64,000 nt of DNA, taken from Thinopyrum elongatum. Lineage: Eukaryota; Streptophyta; Magnoliopsida; Poales; Poaceae. Of the stretch, positions 1 to 12,187 are shown piece after piece (positions within the stretch are counted from its first letter, which is position 1; each line of letters opens with the position of its first letter). Below the pieces are notes generated by a model. The model saw only the letters and a program-made list of their open reading frames with translations. It was not told the origin of the DNA and did no database searches. Both the position numbers and the translations under genes were made by a program. The stretch covers positions 65,986,171-66,050,170 of the forward strand of contig CM022303.1 in NCBI GenBank assembly GCA_011799875.1, written 5' to 3'.

Positions 1-465
1 CCGTAATAGCCACCCATTTACGGATGACGTTTAACAAACCCCAAAGTTCATGAAGCAAGCATGAAGAAACTCGATACTCTCATGGTCTAAGGAATCATGC
101 AAACGTTAACCATATCTGTGTTATTAACCATTAACTTGTGACGAATGTAACTCATAGCATAACATCAATCGGGTCGATTCAACACAAATGTTCTTCTAAC
201 ATTGTGCCCTCAAAATTGCTGGCATAGACATGCCCATGATCAGGAAAACAGGACCATCATGCAAAACTTGAGCTAGTCTTAGAGGCTAGACTAGGAATAC
301 ATTTTACCGTTTATTATTCCACACGTGCATATGAGTCTTCCTCCGAGCCTCGTGGTTATTGTAGACTCGAGAACCATAGCAGTTATAGCATGGAACATAA
401 ACCTAATTATGAGCATCGAGATAAATAATAACATTTATTATTGCCTCTAGGGCATATCTCCTACA
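1..465 (-). mobile_element. Copia LTR, partial (BARE/Angela-like), cut by the window edge
   Basis: Read on the minus strand it begins TGTAGGAGATATGCCC, followed by TAGAGGCAATAATAAA, the usual start of Triticeae BARE/Angela/Barbara-type Copia LTRs. It is preceded by a purine-rich tract matching AAGTGGGAGTC (466-480 on the plus strand), as expected of a 3' LTR next to the polypurine tract. The rest of the LTR lies left of the window. The exact family is uncertain. Confidence 0.75.
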
Positions 466-2040
466 GACTCCCACTTGCACTAGAGTCAATAATCTAGTTA
501 ATGCTAATGCACTTCACACTTGTGGCACACCGGTGTAAATATGCTTCGCTTGTGGTATAGCCTGATGTCCAACGGATCTGACAACTTCATCTCCGTGTGT
601 ATCTTTGCATATCCTCGTGTTTTCACGCTTTCACAAAATACATATTTTGTGTGGACTTGGCTTTGTATGTATGTGAATCACAGGCGAACCTGGATTCCTC
701 AGACTGAGTTATGGAGCAACTACCTGCAGTAGTGTCCCATTGACAAAATCTATCTTGGAACCATGCTAAGTTCATGAATGAACTATATGATTCAACATCT
801 TCTTTGTCGCTTTTAAATGCGGCAACATACTTCGCCTCTGTTATAGAATTTGCCACAGTGACTTGTTTGGAACAATTTCCAACTAACTGTGCCACCACAT
901 TGTGTTTACACAAAACCCTTAACTTAAATCAAAAATCGCAAGGAGCATTGATGAAGACTGCTTCGATGTAACCTTTTACAACGAACTCTTCATGATCTCC
1001 GCTTGCGAGAAAACATGTCATCAATACTACTCTAGTACTTAATGACATCTTTCACTATTGTCCCATGATCAGTACTTTTGATCACTTTGGTATCTATACT
1101 CGCAACAACTTTGGAGTATTGGACATATCTGGTTGTTTTTACATACCATGGAATACATGATTAATCCAAACACGAAGGTGTGTGGAATCTCCATCATGTA
1201 TTTTGCTCATCAGTGTTTTTGGGACACCGATTCTTGCAAAAACTCTTTCCATGTGACTTCGGCAAGAATCACTCCTTGGTGTTTTAAATGCTAAAAAGTT
1301 TTAGCATCTTGTCAATATGTATTTATTGCTCAGCCCCATTAGGTAAATCTATCTCCATAGATCATCATGCCTAATATAAAGGCTATTTAGCCCAAGCACT
1401 TCATCGAAAAACTATTTTCAAATGAAGTCCTAATTCGTGTCAAGAAATTTATTTCCAATTAACAATGTGTCAAGCACACAATGGTTTTTTAGAAATTTTA
1501 TTATGCTCCCACTTACTTTCTTGAATCATAAGCATCTTCGTTACCCATTGATGAAGTCAAACCCCTTTGTCTATTTCATCAAAACACGAAGATTCCAACT
1601 CCATTTCGCTCTCTTCTGTCCATTGCTGGAACTCTGAAGTTTGCATACTTACTAGCATCCTCTGGACTGACAAAATACCTTGGACTGTAACACATGCAAG
1701 TCCTTGGTTTCATTTCCATCAGATGGAAATCCTATTGTCATCCATGTTTCATATCTCATGATTGAAATATGTATTAATTGCTAGTTCAACCCGAACCGAC
1801 TTTAAGCATCGCTACGATGAAACAACCTCATCGTAGTCAACTCCTTGAACTTGTTATTGCAACAAGTCGAGCTTTATGGATAAAACATTTTTTATCCGTA
1901 TCAGTTTTTAAGTTCCATAAATATTCGTTAGACTCTAAGTCTTCCGAAAGGTGTATCAAGGTTTTAATCTTGAATCACTTGTATGGAAACTAAGTCGGGT
2001 TGTATTGGCATTTAGCCAATTCCGGAGTCAGGGCCCATCA
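466..2040 (-). pseudogene. Degenerate Copia pol remnant (RT to RNase H)
   Basis: The minus strand carries scattered Copia polyprotein pieces in correct order. Near 1850-1910 there is RT-like sequence including KTDTD and FIHKARLVA. At 913-623 there is an RNase H-like stretch including SKQVTVANS and TEAKYVAA, the latter typical of the acidic TEAEY motif but with E changed to K. Frameshifts and stops are everywhere and no long frame survives. It ends at a polypurine tract directly before the LTR at 465, so it is the 3' end of pol of that element. No function is expected. Confidence 0.75.
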
Positions 2041-2109
2041 ACACTTCCTTGTGTATTGTAGGTATATTGTTGTCTAACAATAATATCTCTTTTGTCTAAC
2101 AATAATGTC

Positions 2110-3026
2110 TAACAATCACATGAGTCCGAACAACGTTCGGTCATCCAATCACATAACTCATATAATACAATATCGTCAACGAACGTTAAGCGTGCGGACC
2201 CTACGGGTTCGAGAACTATGTAGACATGACCGAGACACCTCTCTGGTCAATAACCAATAGCGGAACCTGGATGCCCATATTGGCTCCTACATATTCTACG
2301 AAGATCTTTATCGGTCGAACCGTTATGACAACATACGTAATTCCCTTTGTCCATCGGTATGTTACTTGCCCGAGATTCGATCGTCGGTATCTTCATACCT
2401 AGTTCAATGTCGTTACCGGCAAGTCTCTTTACTCGTTCCGTAATACATCACCTCGTGACTAACTCCTTAGTCGTTTGCTTGCAAGCTTATGATGTGTATT
2501 ACCGAGAGGGCCCAGAGATACCTCTCCGATACTCGGAGTGACAAATCCGATTCTTGATCTATGCCAACTCAACAAACACCTTCGGAGATACCTGTAGAGC
2601 ATCTTTATAATCACCCAGTTACGTTGTGACGTTTGATAGCACACAAGGCATTCCTCCGGTATCCGGGAGTCGCATAATCTCATAGTCGAAGGAATATGTA
2701 TTTGACATGAAGAAAGCAATAGCAATAAAACTGAACGATCATTATACTAAGCTAACGGATGGGTCTTGTCCATCACATCATTCTCCTAATGATGTGATCA
2801 CGTTATCAAAAGACAACTCATGTCCATGGTTAGGAAACCTTAACCATCTTTGATCAACGAGCTAGTCTAGTAGAGGCTTACTAGGGACACATTATTTGTT
2901 TATGTATTCACACATGTATTTAAGTTTCCGATCAATACAATTCTACATTGAATAATAAAGCTTTATCATGAATAAGGAAATATAAAATAACAACTTTATT
3001 ATTGCCTCTAGGGCATATTTCCTTCA
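2110..3026 (-). mobile_element. Copia LTR fragment (5' LTR side of the same minus-strand element or a close relative)
   Basis: On the minus strand it starts TGAAGGAAATATGCCC, then follows the BARE/Angela LTR plan for about 0.9 kb. It then jumps, around 2040-2110 (a short TGTCTAACAATAAT-type repeat), into pol sequence. The 3' part of the LTR, the primer-binding site and gag are missing, so a large internal deletion has occurred. It differs visibly from the partial LTR at 1-465, so the two may not come from one insertion. Confidence 0.7.
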
Positions 3027-3199
3027 GGGGGAGTGTTGATCCTAATGTGTGTACTTTGCTCTCCAAAGGCTTTCTTAATTTAGTGCACACATCTAGGGTG
3101 AGCCCATCTATATTTTGCAAACTCTGGGGTTTGCTTATTCTCTTGTTATATCTCTATGCAAATCCCGTGTTGTCATCAATACACCAAAAAGGGGGAGAT
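3027..3199 (+). mobile_element. 3' internal end and polypurine tract of a SIRE/Maximus-type Copia element
   Basis: Non-coding or degenerate sequence ends in ACCAAAAAGGGGGAGAT, the polypurine tract typical of SIRE/Maximus Copia elements, immediately before an LTR starting TGTTAGGGC. The left end is cut by the minus-strand Copia LTR ending at 3026. Confidence 0.75.
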
Positions 3200-3529
3200 T
3201 GTTAGGGCATATCCCTTTCTTAAGTGGTTTTTGGTGTTTGATGACAATGCGTTTGTGGACTAATCGTTTGCATTGAGCTCTTCAGATATTCATTCATTGG
3301 CACGAGACGATTTATTACCCTCTGAGCTTAAAGTGAAGACGGTGTAGTTCTCCTTCGCTTTTGTTTTTGGTGGACTTGAGTCGTAGGAGATACCGTACTA
3401 TCAAGAGGGGGTCCACATCGGAAAGGCTAGGGTGGAATCAACAAGTACAAATATCTTTTGCACCCCCAGCTCCTTTCCTCATCTTGGAGGATCCTTCGTT
3501 ATCGTGGAAGTGGCTTAAGAGAAGAGCCA

Positions 3530-3885
3530 GCGGTAGTACCGCGGCATGGAGCGGTAGTACCGCTCAGAGCTACAGGCGGTAGTACCGCTGTACCAGCAGT
3601 AGTACCGCCCAGGGCATCAGGCGGCAGTACCTCCCCAGTTCCGCGCTAGTCCCGCCTCGACTCGAGACGTGCTGGTCTCGTGTCTGGTTCAGCGGCAGTA
3701 GCAGCGGCAGTAGGGGCGGTAGTACCGCTCGCAAGCGGTAGTACCGCACCTACCACTGTGGCTAGAGCCGCCCGGGCGCTCTTTCCCTTGTCCCCTCTCC
3801 CTCTGCAGCCGCTGCTCGCAGTCACAGCGGTAGTACCGCTGTGGCTCGCAGTAGTACCGCCGCGGCCAGCGGTAGTACCGCTCAC
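3530..3885. repeat. Cluster of GCGGTAGTACCGC palindromes
   Basis: At least ten copies of the self-complementary core GGTAGTACC, mostly within GCGGTAGTACCGC, occur in about 350 bp of the Copia LTR upstream of its TATA box. Spacing is irregular, so this is not a simple satellite. It may be a regulatory or hairpin-forming region of the U3. Confidence 0.85.
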
Positions 3886-3927
3886 TGCGGGCTGAAGAGT
3901 GGATAAACGGTTGGATTGTTTCCCCCA

Positions 3928-3935
3928 CTATAAAG
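3928..3935 (+). promoter_or_regulatory. TATA box of the SIRE/Maximus-type LTR
   Basis: CTATAAAG sits in the LTR downstream of the GGTAGTACC cluster and upstream of the leader, the expected place for the U3/R promoter. Confidence 0.6.
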
Positions 3936-4694
3936 GGGGGTCTTCTTCCCCAAGAAGACCTACCTCTTTTCCCCCAAGCTTCATTGTTGCTCCAAAGCTC
4001 ATTCTTGCCCGATCTCTCTCCCTAGCCAATCAAACTTGTTGATTTTCTAGGGTTTGGTTGAGAAGGCCCGGATCTACACTTCCACCAAGAGAAATTTGAT
4101 TCCCCCCACTAATCCCTTGCGGATCTTATTACTCTTGGGTGTTTGAGCACCCTAGACGGTTGAGGTCACCTCGGAGCCACATTCCATTGTGGTGAAGCTC
4201 CGTGGTATCGTTGGGAGCCTCCAATCAAGTTGTGGAGATTGCCCCAACCTTGTTTTTAAAGGTTCGGTCGCTGCCTTCAAGGGCACCACTAGTGGAATCA
4301 CGGCATCTCGCATTGTGTGAGGGAGTGAGAAGAATACGGTGGCCCTAGTGGCTTCTTGGTGAGCATTGTGCCTCCACACCGCTCCAACGGAGACGTACTT
4401 CCCCCAAAGGGAAGGAACTTTGGTAACACATTCTCGTCTCCACCGGCTCCACTTGTGGTTATCTCTTTCCTTTATCGTGTGCAAGCTATTGTTGTATTGT
4501 ATCCCTTGCTTGCACTTGTTGTTTTTGTTTGCATCATATAGATTGCTCACCTAGTTGCAAATCTAGACAACCTATTTGTTGCTAAACCTAATTTGTGAAG
4601 AAAAACTAAAAATTGGTAGTTGCCTATTCACCCCTCCTCCCCCCCTCCCCCCCCCCCCCTCCCCCCTTCTAGTCCAACTATATCGATCCTTTCA

Positions 4695-5011
4695 CTATCC
4701 TGACTTTCTTTTTCTCAGCAGCTACATGAAGGAATGTCCTTCCCATGGTGTCGTGCAAACCGGCGCTGGTTGGGGACTTGTTAAGAAACATGATGATTGT
4801 CCCTCTTTCACCAACAGAGGCAGCAACGTGTATAATCCATTGTGGTCTGATTGATACAATGCAGCTGAGTTAGCTTCCAATACTTGGCAACGTACACTTC
4901 CTCGGAGACTTTGCCCTACCAGAGCTGCAGCAAAATGGAGAGGTGTACTCCCGCTTTCATCTGTTTGTGAAGTGAGATCACTGTTCCATTCCAAGACCTT
5001 TTTAGTAAGCT
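4695..5011 (-). pseudogene. Ankyrin-repeat (ACD6-like) gene, exon 2 fragment
   Basis: Minus-strand sequence begins after a TATTTGCAG acceptor and reads ELTKKVLEWNSDL, then the ankyrin core GSTPLHFAA, a region with RVLEANS-like text, and, in another frame, IHVAASVGERG and GRTFLHVAA. The first codon is completed by the last G of exon 1 (16236), so both exons join in phase. A frameshift near 4838 (a deletion of about 7 nt would explain it) breaks the frame between the two ankyrin repeats. The exon is then cut by the Copia LTR ending at 4694, so the last repeats and the membrane (PGG) domain usual for this family are absent here. In the family, such ankyrin membrane proteins act in defence and cell-death control; no function is expected from this copy. 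Confidence 0.85.
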
Positions 5012-6166
5012 CTGCAAATAGATATTTCTTTCAATTTAATCTAGGTGAGAACAATAACTACTATCTAGACGACACTCAATTATAATCGGCAAGCTAAATA
5101 AAAATATTAATATCGTTTCAATAGTCTTTCATAGGGTAACCTCATTGTGTATACATCGAATCTTGTCGGCTATCCATGGACACTTATTATATACTGAAAT
5201 ACCAAATTAGAGTATAAACTCATTCCACTGTGTTACCAAGTTTTGTAATCTACATAAACACCAAGTAAGGATGTAGCGCAGTCAGGTGCATGCACTCTTA
5301 TTAGGCCCAAGTAAAACACTATAAAGAGGGGCACAAAATACAAGGGAAAGAGTGATGTTTGGATATTTATGCGGCAGACAACAGAAAAAGGGAGAAGCAG
5401 AACAATGTGAAGGGGGTGCAATTCTGTGAAAATTATTGGGAGTAATGAGTAATACAAGGCTCTCTCTTGCTATTGCTAACGAACATTAACTAGGAGCAAG
5501 AATTACGAGTCAAGCCGAGTCGCCGGAATGCCGACTCATAGACAAATTAATCGTGACTAGTCACGACTAGTGCTTAACTAGCCGACATGTAGTTCAGCAG
5601 TAGCTACTAAAAAAAAAATACTATAGTACTTAACTACTTCGTACAATAAATTTTGAAAGCATGGGAAGTGGAGGAACCCGAGACTATAACAACATAACTT
5701 TGTGTGGTAGCAACATAAATCACTACTTCACTTGGGATTAATAGTTATAGCAACATCTATGCAGGCAGCACAAAGCCCCGTAAGCATCACACTAGTAGAC
5801 AGCAGCCACTAATTGAAATACACTAGAACTTAGGCAGCAGCCACAAATCGAACCATAAAAAACAGAGTACAGAACAGAGGAGCTTAGGGGTGGCTGGGAG
5901 GGAGAGGAGAAACTGGGTGGTGGGGGGGGGGTTGGGGGGGTGGGGGCGGGGGGGGACTGGAGGACGAACTAGCCCGAGACGGAAGACGAGAAGCTGGTGG
6001 CTGGAGCAGTGAGGAATAGGGGAAACCAGAGGGGAGGGGAGAAACTGGGGAAGAGGAAGATGATGCATACGTAGTGCAGGTTGGTGGTGAGGAGGAAGCA
6101 CCCCCGACTCATAATTCTTTACGAGGAGTGTTAATTGAAGGTTATGTTATAAACGAGCTCTTAGTT
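5012..6166. other. Unassigned intron DNA with a G-rich run
   Basis: No gene or transposon was recognised. It holds a long poly-G tract on the plus strand (5915-5956, runs of 5 to 10 G broken by T or C) and A-rich tracts. Reading frames across the G-rich part are low-complexity proline/leucine and are not considered genes. Confidence 0.5.
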
Positions 6167-7118
6167 ATCTACCTTATGTACGGGCATTCCAGAATTGCAG
6201 TGTATAGGGAAGATAAAGAAACAGTCAAGACTTTCGTCAGGACATCAACGGAAGACTCGTACTATTGTTCTTGGGAACATAACCTGCGGAAGTTTGTCAA
6301 ACATAGAATTCTTTTTTTAGAATCATCAATAAGGGCAATATGAAAATTCACTGAAAGGAATTTCACTGGGGCTACTTACATTGTTACCCTCAAGAACAAG
6401 TTGCTCAAGAATGATAGACTAGGTGACCTCTCACAACATCTGTGCATGCATAAAAGTTGTCCAAGAATTTATAAGTGGCAATTAAACTGTACTGATTGTA
6501 CTACTCAACTAATTTTAGGCACTGGAACTACAAAGTGCAACCCAGCTTTTTCTATGTCATCTTAACTACATGTACTCTTATTTCTGCAAACTGCAGTGGT
6601 AAAAAGACGAAATAGTAGTGTCAATTTTTTTTTCACAAATTGATCTCTGTTCTGAGATCTGAAGTCTTGCATATGAGTTATGAGAAATATTTTATATTAC
6701 TTGAAAGGGAGAGATTCAGACAACGCATTGGGAGTGGGACTATCTTGCAGACCAGGCTGCCCAGCAGAGGACTGCATCACTGCGGCTTGGTACCATACTT
6801 TTCTCAACACTTGTGCCATTAAATACTGCATTGTTCAGTAATGCTGACAAGGACAGAATTATATGTAATTCTTATTTACAAACTAGCAAATCACGCAAGA
6901 ACGGTATATCCTTACTCTAATATACTCCCTCCGTTCCTAAATATAAGTCTTTTTAGAGATTCCAATATGGCCTAAATACGGAGCAAAATGAGTGAATCTA
7001 CACTTTAAAATACGTCTATATACATCCGTATGTAGTTCATATTGAAATATCTAGAAAGACTTATATTTAGGAACGGAAGGAGTACGAAGTAATAAGCCAT
7101 TTCATAATATCAGATATG
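6167..7118. repeat. Intronic tandem duplication, copy A
   Basis: Sequence from ATCTACCTTATGTACGGGCA to ATCAGATATG is repeated at 7222-7889 plus 12188-12352. Copy A carries the Stowaway MITE but lacks the LINE, while copy B lacks the MITE and contains the LINE. The two are roughly 85-90% alike by eye. Confidence 0.85.
6925..7082. mobile_element. Stowaway (Tc1/Mariner) MITE
   Basis: A 158-bp element with terminal inverted repeats CTCCCTCCGTTCCTAAATAT / GGAACGGAAGGAG, flanked by TA dinucleotides (6923-6924 and 7083-7084). The paralogous empty site in copy B (about 12316) confirms the insertion. It has no coding capacity. Confidence 0.92.
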
Positions 7119-7221
7119 GAGGCACCAGATCGGAGCTCGGCAGGACTGGGCTTGGTGGTGCCTGCGCAGCGAAGCCGCCCCAACCATCTCTTTGAGCGCA
7201 CTCTTCAAGTTCACAACCTGC

Positions 7222-7889
7222 ATCTACCTTATGTACGGGCATTCCAGAATGGCAGTAAAATAGGGAAGATAAAGACACACTCAAGACTTTCATCAGGACA
7301 TCTATGGAAGACTCGTACTAATGTTTCTGGGAACAGAACCAGCGGAAGATTGTCAAACATAGGATTCTTTTTTTAGAATCATCAAACAAGATTCTTCAGA
7401 TGGAGTTATAAATAAGGGCAATATGAAAATTCATTGAAAGGACCTCCATTTGGGCTACTTACATTGTTACGTACCCTCAAGAACAAGTTGCTCAAGAATA
7501 ATAGACTCGGTTGCCTCTCACAACATCGTGTGTGCATAAAAGTTGTCCCAGAATTTATAAGAAGTAATTAAACAGTACTGATGATACTACTCAACTAATT
7601 TTAGTCACTGGAACTACAAACTGCAACCCAGCTTTTTCTCTGTCATCTTAACGACATGTACTCATATTTCCTGCAAATCTCCTTCTGCAAACTGCAGTGG
7701 TCAAAGAACTAATAGTTGTGTTAATTTTTTTCGCAAATTGGTCTTTGTTAGGAGATCTGAAGTCTTGCATGTGACTTATGAGAAATGGTTTGTATTACTT
7801 GAAAGGGGGCGATTTAGAGAACGCATTGGGAGTGGGACCATCTTGCAGATCAGTCTGCCCAACAGAGGACTGCATCAGTGTGGCTTGGT
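7222..7889. repeat. Intronic tandem duplication, copy B, left part
   Basis: Homologous to 6167-6793. It is broken at GGCTTGGT by the LINE poly-T end and resumes at 12188 with ACCATACC; the uninterrupted order is seen in copy A around 6787-6800. Confidence 0.85.
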
Positions 7890-8203
7890 TTTTTTTTCTT
7901 AAAGGAGGGGAACCCCTGCAGCCATATTATTGAATAAAAACATAACATGGTCTCAAGGTCCACAAAAGCTCATAAACTGAGCAGTAGTCGAAGAATAAAG
8001 AGTAAAAATGCCACAACCAGCAAAAAAAGAATAGACTACGATGCCTACACACCAAGCCTATTATTAGCTCGCCATCCAAATCGGCTGAAGATAGCCCGTG
8101 CTACCGGCTCCCAGCGGTTGCACCCAATAACCAAGAGCTCCCTGTAGTCCGCATGAGTGAGTAAGGACCACATACGGATCCAGGTTGTAGCTCTGTAGAT
8201 GAC

Positions 8204-11200
8204 CTACAAAAAAATAGGGAAGTTTGTCCCATTAAAAATCATATCATTCCTAGTGTTCCATATAGCCCAAAATAGTGCACATATCCCTATCCGAATATGC
8301 TTAGCAATGCGAACGTCCACTCCATTAAGCCACGTCCCAAATAACGTGTTTATGCTTGTTGGCGGATGAACGTTAAAAGCTATATGTATTGATCTCCATA
8401 AAATTTTTGCAAGTGGACATTCGAGAAAGAGGTGTTTAATCGATTCATTTTGATCACAAAAACAGCACCTGGAGTTACCAATCCAATTTCTTTTGACCAA
8501 GTTATCTTTGGTGAGAATGACTCCTTTGTGAACGAACCACATAAATATTTTAATATGAAGTGAAACTTTAATCTTCCAAATGTGAAGTGACCTCGACAAT
8601 GGCCCGGAATCAATTAAGTCTAGATACATGAATTTCACTGAGAAGACTCCAAACATACTTAACTTCCAGTGAATTGTATCATCCTGATCCGTTAGTTGAA
8701 CATCCATCAACCTACGGACCAGGTGCAACCAGGCATGCCAACGCTCCCCGACTAGGGATCTCCTAAATTGCACATTAATCGGTACCGAGTTTAATACTGT
8801 GGCAACATAATCCTCCTTACGTTACGCAATATTATATAAAGAAGGATACTGCAAAGCTAGAGGCGTCTCCCCTAGCCATGTATCATCCCAGAATATAGTA
8901 TTAGTGCCACTGCCAACTACGAACTTCACCCGTTGGAAAAACGTTACCTTTGTCCTCATTAATCCTTTCCAAAAGGGTGAGTCTGTTGGCCTAGCGGTAA
9001 CCTGGGCCAAAGTCTTAGTGTGAAGGTACTTATTCCGCAAGATTTGTACCCACATACCCTCGGTCTCAACAGATAATCTGTATAGCCATTTGCTAAGTAG
9101 ACATCTGTTTTTTACTTCTAAGTTTTCGATCCCTAACCCACCCTGGTCCTTTGGTCTACAGATAATATCCCATCAGGCTAATCTGTATTTCTTCTTGGCC
9201 TCATCACTTTGCCAAAAAAAAGGGGATCGATAGAAGTCTAGTCTTTTCCGTACCCCTACCGGTACTTCAAGAACGATAATAGAAACATCGGCTGGCTTGT
9301 TAAAACCGAATTTATCAAAACGAGCCGACCTCCATAGGACATTAGCTTGCCCTTCCAGCAACTTAGTCTCTTTTCAAATTTGTCTTCTATACATTTCCAT
9401 TCCTTGTTCGTTAACCACCTATGATGAATTGGGATCCCTAGATAGCTAAATGGTAAGGAGCCCATTTCACAACCGAACAATTGTCTGTAATCGTCTTGTT
9501 CCTCTTTTGCTCTCCCAAAACAGAACAATTCACTTTTGTTGAAATTAATTTTTAATCCAGACAATTGCTCAAATAAGCATAATACAAGCTTCATATTCCC
9601 AGTTTTAGCAAAATCGTGTTCCATGAAAATAATAGTATCATCCGCGTATTGTAGAACGGAGACACCCCCCTCTACAAGATGGGGGACGAGTCCTCCTACT
9701 TGGCCACATTCTTTAGCCCGACCTACAAGCACTGTCAACATATCCGCTACAATGTTGAACATCATAGGAGACATGGAGTCCCCCTGTCTTAATCCCTTAT
9801 GTGTCTGGAAAAAATGTCCTATGTCATCATTGACTTTTATCCCAAAACTGCCTTTCTGTATGAATGAATCCACCTGAGATCTCCAAGACTCATTGAACCC
9901 TTTCATACGTAAAGCTTGCTGAAGGAAGGGCCACTTGACCTTATCATATGCTTTCTCGAAGTCCACTCTGAAGGTAACACCATCTAGTTTCTTCGTATGG
10001 ATTTCGTGGAGCATTTCATGTAGGACAACAACCCCTTCAAGAATATGTCGTCCTGGCATGAAAGCAGTTTGAGTTGGTTGCACAACCGAATGAGCTATCC
10101 GTGACAACCTATACGTGCGAACCTTGGTAAAAATCTTGAAGCTGACATTAAGCAGACAGATCGGTCTGAATTGCTCAATGCGAATGGCCACCACCTTCTT
10201 TGGCAACAGCGTTATTGTTCCAAAATTTAGGTGAAAAAGATGCATCTGTCCATCGAACAAATCATGGAACATAGGCATAAGATCTCCCTTTATGATATGC
10301 CAGCATTTCTTATAGAATTCCGCCGGGAACCCATCTGGCCCGGGGGCTTTATTATTTTTCATTTGTGTTATTGCATCAAACAACTCTTTCTCAGTGAACG
10401 TAGCAGACAACACCTCATTCTCTTCTACGTTGAGTTGAGGTATATCCCCTATCGCACTCTGATCAAGAGAGACGAAACTTTCTTCGGGTGCTCCAAAAAG
10501 CTTCTTATAATATTCGGAGATGTACAATTTTAGGTTCTCATGTCCTACAATTGTACCCTCATCTTGTTCAAGTTGAAATATCTTCTACTTTCTATGTTTC
10601 CCATTAGCTATCAAGTGAAAGAACTGAGTATTATCATCCCCTTGGATGATCTTAGAAACCTTTGATCTAAGCGCCCATTTCATCTCCTCTTCTCTCATTA
10701 GGGCTTGTAACTTCTTCTCCGCCTCATTCTTAATATTTCGCTCTGACATATTAAGAAGGGTGGATTCCGCTTTCACATCAAGCTCATTAATAATTTGTGT
10801 CAATCTTTCCCTTTCGACTTTATAAATACCACTTGGGTTTTTGGCCCAGCCTCTCAAGAACTGGCGCAAATGTCTAATTTTGTTTTGCCACCTCTCAACA
10901 TTAGAGGACCCACGAGTCTCCCTGGCCCATTCTATCGCAATGAGATCCATGAAGCCCTCCCTCTTGAACCATCCTAATTTTAAAGAGAAAATGTTTCTGT
11001 TTCCCACTTGTGTCGCTTCCCCAAAATCGACCAACAGTGGGGTGTGGTCAGAAATGGACCTCTGTAAGGCATAAACCGTTACTAGTGGAAATTTCTGTTC
11101 CCACTCAACACTAGTGAGAACCCTGTCCAATTTTTCATAAGTAGGAACTGGTAAGGAATTAGCCCATGTAAATTGCCTACCAGTAAGATCAATCTCCCTC

Positions 11201-11702
11201 AAGTCGAGACTTTCCATAATCATATTAAACATGAATGACCACCTCCCATCAAAGTTTTCATTATTTTTTTCTTCTTGCCTTCTCCTCCCACCAGAATGGG
11301 CAACCTTTCATCCCCAAAAATTCGCACCAAATCTGATAGGAAGTCAGGCTTAAGCTCTGGTTGATCCGCACCGTATATGGCCACCAAAGCCCATCTGAAA
11401 CCGTCAACTTTCGACCTTACTCGAAATTTGACAGCAAATTCACCTTGAACCACATTTAGCACTTCTAAAGTTTCGCACTTCACCCCAAGTAAGATCCCTC
11501 CAGATCGACCCCTTGGAGGTAAACAATGCCAATCGAAATCAAACCCGCCTGAAATGGTGCTAAGGAATTGTGGGGTGAAATTATCTCTACCCGTCTCTAA
11601 TAAAGCCATGAAATCCAATTTTTGCTCTATGGAAGTGTCACTAAGGAATCTCCTTTTAGCCAAGTCCGCCAGACCTCTGCTATTCCAGAATATCCCTTTC
11701 AT
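8204..11702 (-). pseudogene. LINE ORF2: endonuclease and reverse transcriptase (broken)
   Basis: The minus strand starts MKGIFWNSRGLAD (11702), an APE-type endonuclease N-terminus (WNSRG). The domain resumes in another frame at 11232 with LTGRQFTWAN and SDHTPLLVDF. Reverse transcriptase at 10527-9256 includes KAPGPDGFPAEF, LLPKK, FRPICLLN, TAFMPGRHI, GLRQGDSMSP and the catalytic QYADDTIIF, all open for 423 codons. The zf-RVT region at 8773-8204 contains CCFCDQNESIKHLFLECP. Frameshifts near 11250 and several between 9250 and 8780 split the frame. The intact protein would nick DNA and prime reverse transcription of its own RNA; this copy cannot make it whole. Confidence 0.9.
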
Positions 11703-11708
11703 ACTTCA

Positions 11709-12173
11709 TCATGGAATTTTTTTCTTTTGTCTAACTCTCGCACTCCTACGCACCGCCGATGCAGGATAAACCTTCCTCTTCCAGGTTCTTTTGGGTTTAT
11801 CCTCCATCACCTCTGCATCCTGAGGTTCAGTGGCAGTGTTAGAAATGGTATCTAGTTGCAAAGGGGCCATATACCCCTCTGAACCCACGTCCTCGTCCTC
11901 GTTTTCTAAGCCCTCCGTGGGAACCAGATCCTCACAGAGACTTTGTAAGATATTAACTCCAAGATTATTTATATCAGCTTCATTCATGGGCTTCACCGTC
12001 GCTAAATTTCGAATCAAGTCCACAGCTCTGTCCGCTTCTAAATCTAACAATTCGTTAATGGATTTGGCTGTTTCTTTGCCATTACTACCAAGAGAAATCC
12101 CTAGGTTGCTGGTTTTGTCAATAATTTCATGCTCAGTAAAATGAAGAATGGAACAACTCGTATTAACCGACAT
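11709..12173 (-). pseudogene. C-terminal end of LINE ORF1
   Basis: A 154-codon minus-strand frame ends 7 bp before ORF2. It is acidic (ENEDEDVGSEGY) and finishes with a basic tail (RRSARVRQKKK). Its place just upstream of ORF2 suggests the end of ORF1, the RNA-binding protein of plant L1 elements; the zinc-knuckle part is lost with the 5' truncation. Assignment is by position, not by a recognised domain. Confidence 0.6.
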
Positions 12174-12187
12174 ACCTGTATTAACTT

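Larger units (their letters stand above)
3200..4694 (+). mobile_element. 3' LTR of a SIRE/Maximus-type Copia element
   Basis: The 1,495-bp LTR runs from TGTTAGGGCA to GATCCTTTCA (TG...CA). It contains a cluster of GGTAGTACC palindromes, a TATA box near 3928 and a long C/T tract (about 4637-4668). It truncates exon 2 of the ankyrin pseudogene at 4695. The 5 bp after the LTR are CTATC; the matching duplication at the other end of the element lies outside the window or is lost. Confidence 0.85.
7890..12187 (-). mobile_element. L1-type LINE, 5'-truncated
   Basis: A 4.3-kb element on the minus strand, with its poly-A tail seen as the T run at 7889-7898. It encodes the end of ORF1, then endonuclease, reverse transcriptase and a C-terminal zinc-finger-like region. 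Both insertion boundaries are fixed by comparison with copy A. No clear target-site duplication is visible, and most of ORF1 and the 5' UTR are missing. Confidence 0.92.

Noticed and set aside
3530..3885. CRISPR-like regular repeats
   Set aside because: Spacing is irregular, units are palindromes in a plant LTR promoter, and there are no spacers or cas genes.
5823..6101. 92-codon proline-rich minus-strand frame
   Set aside because: Spans the poly-G run; composition only.
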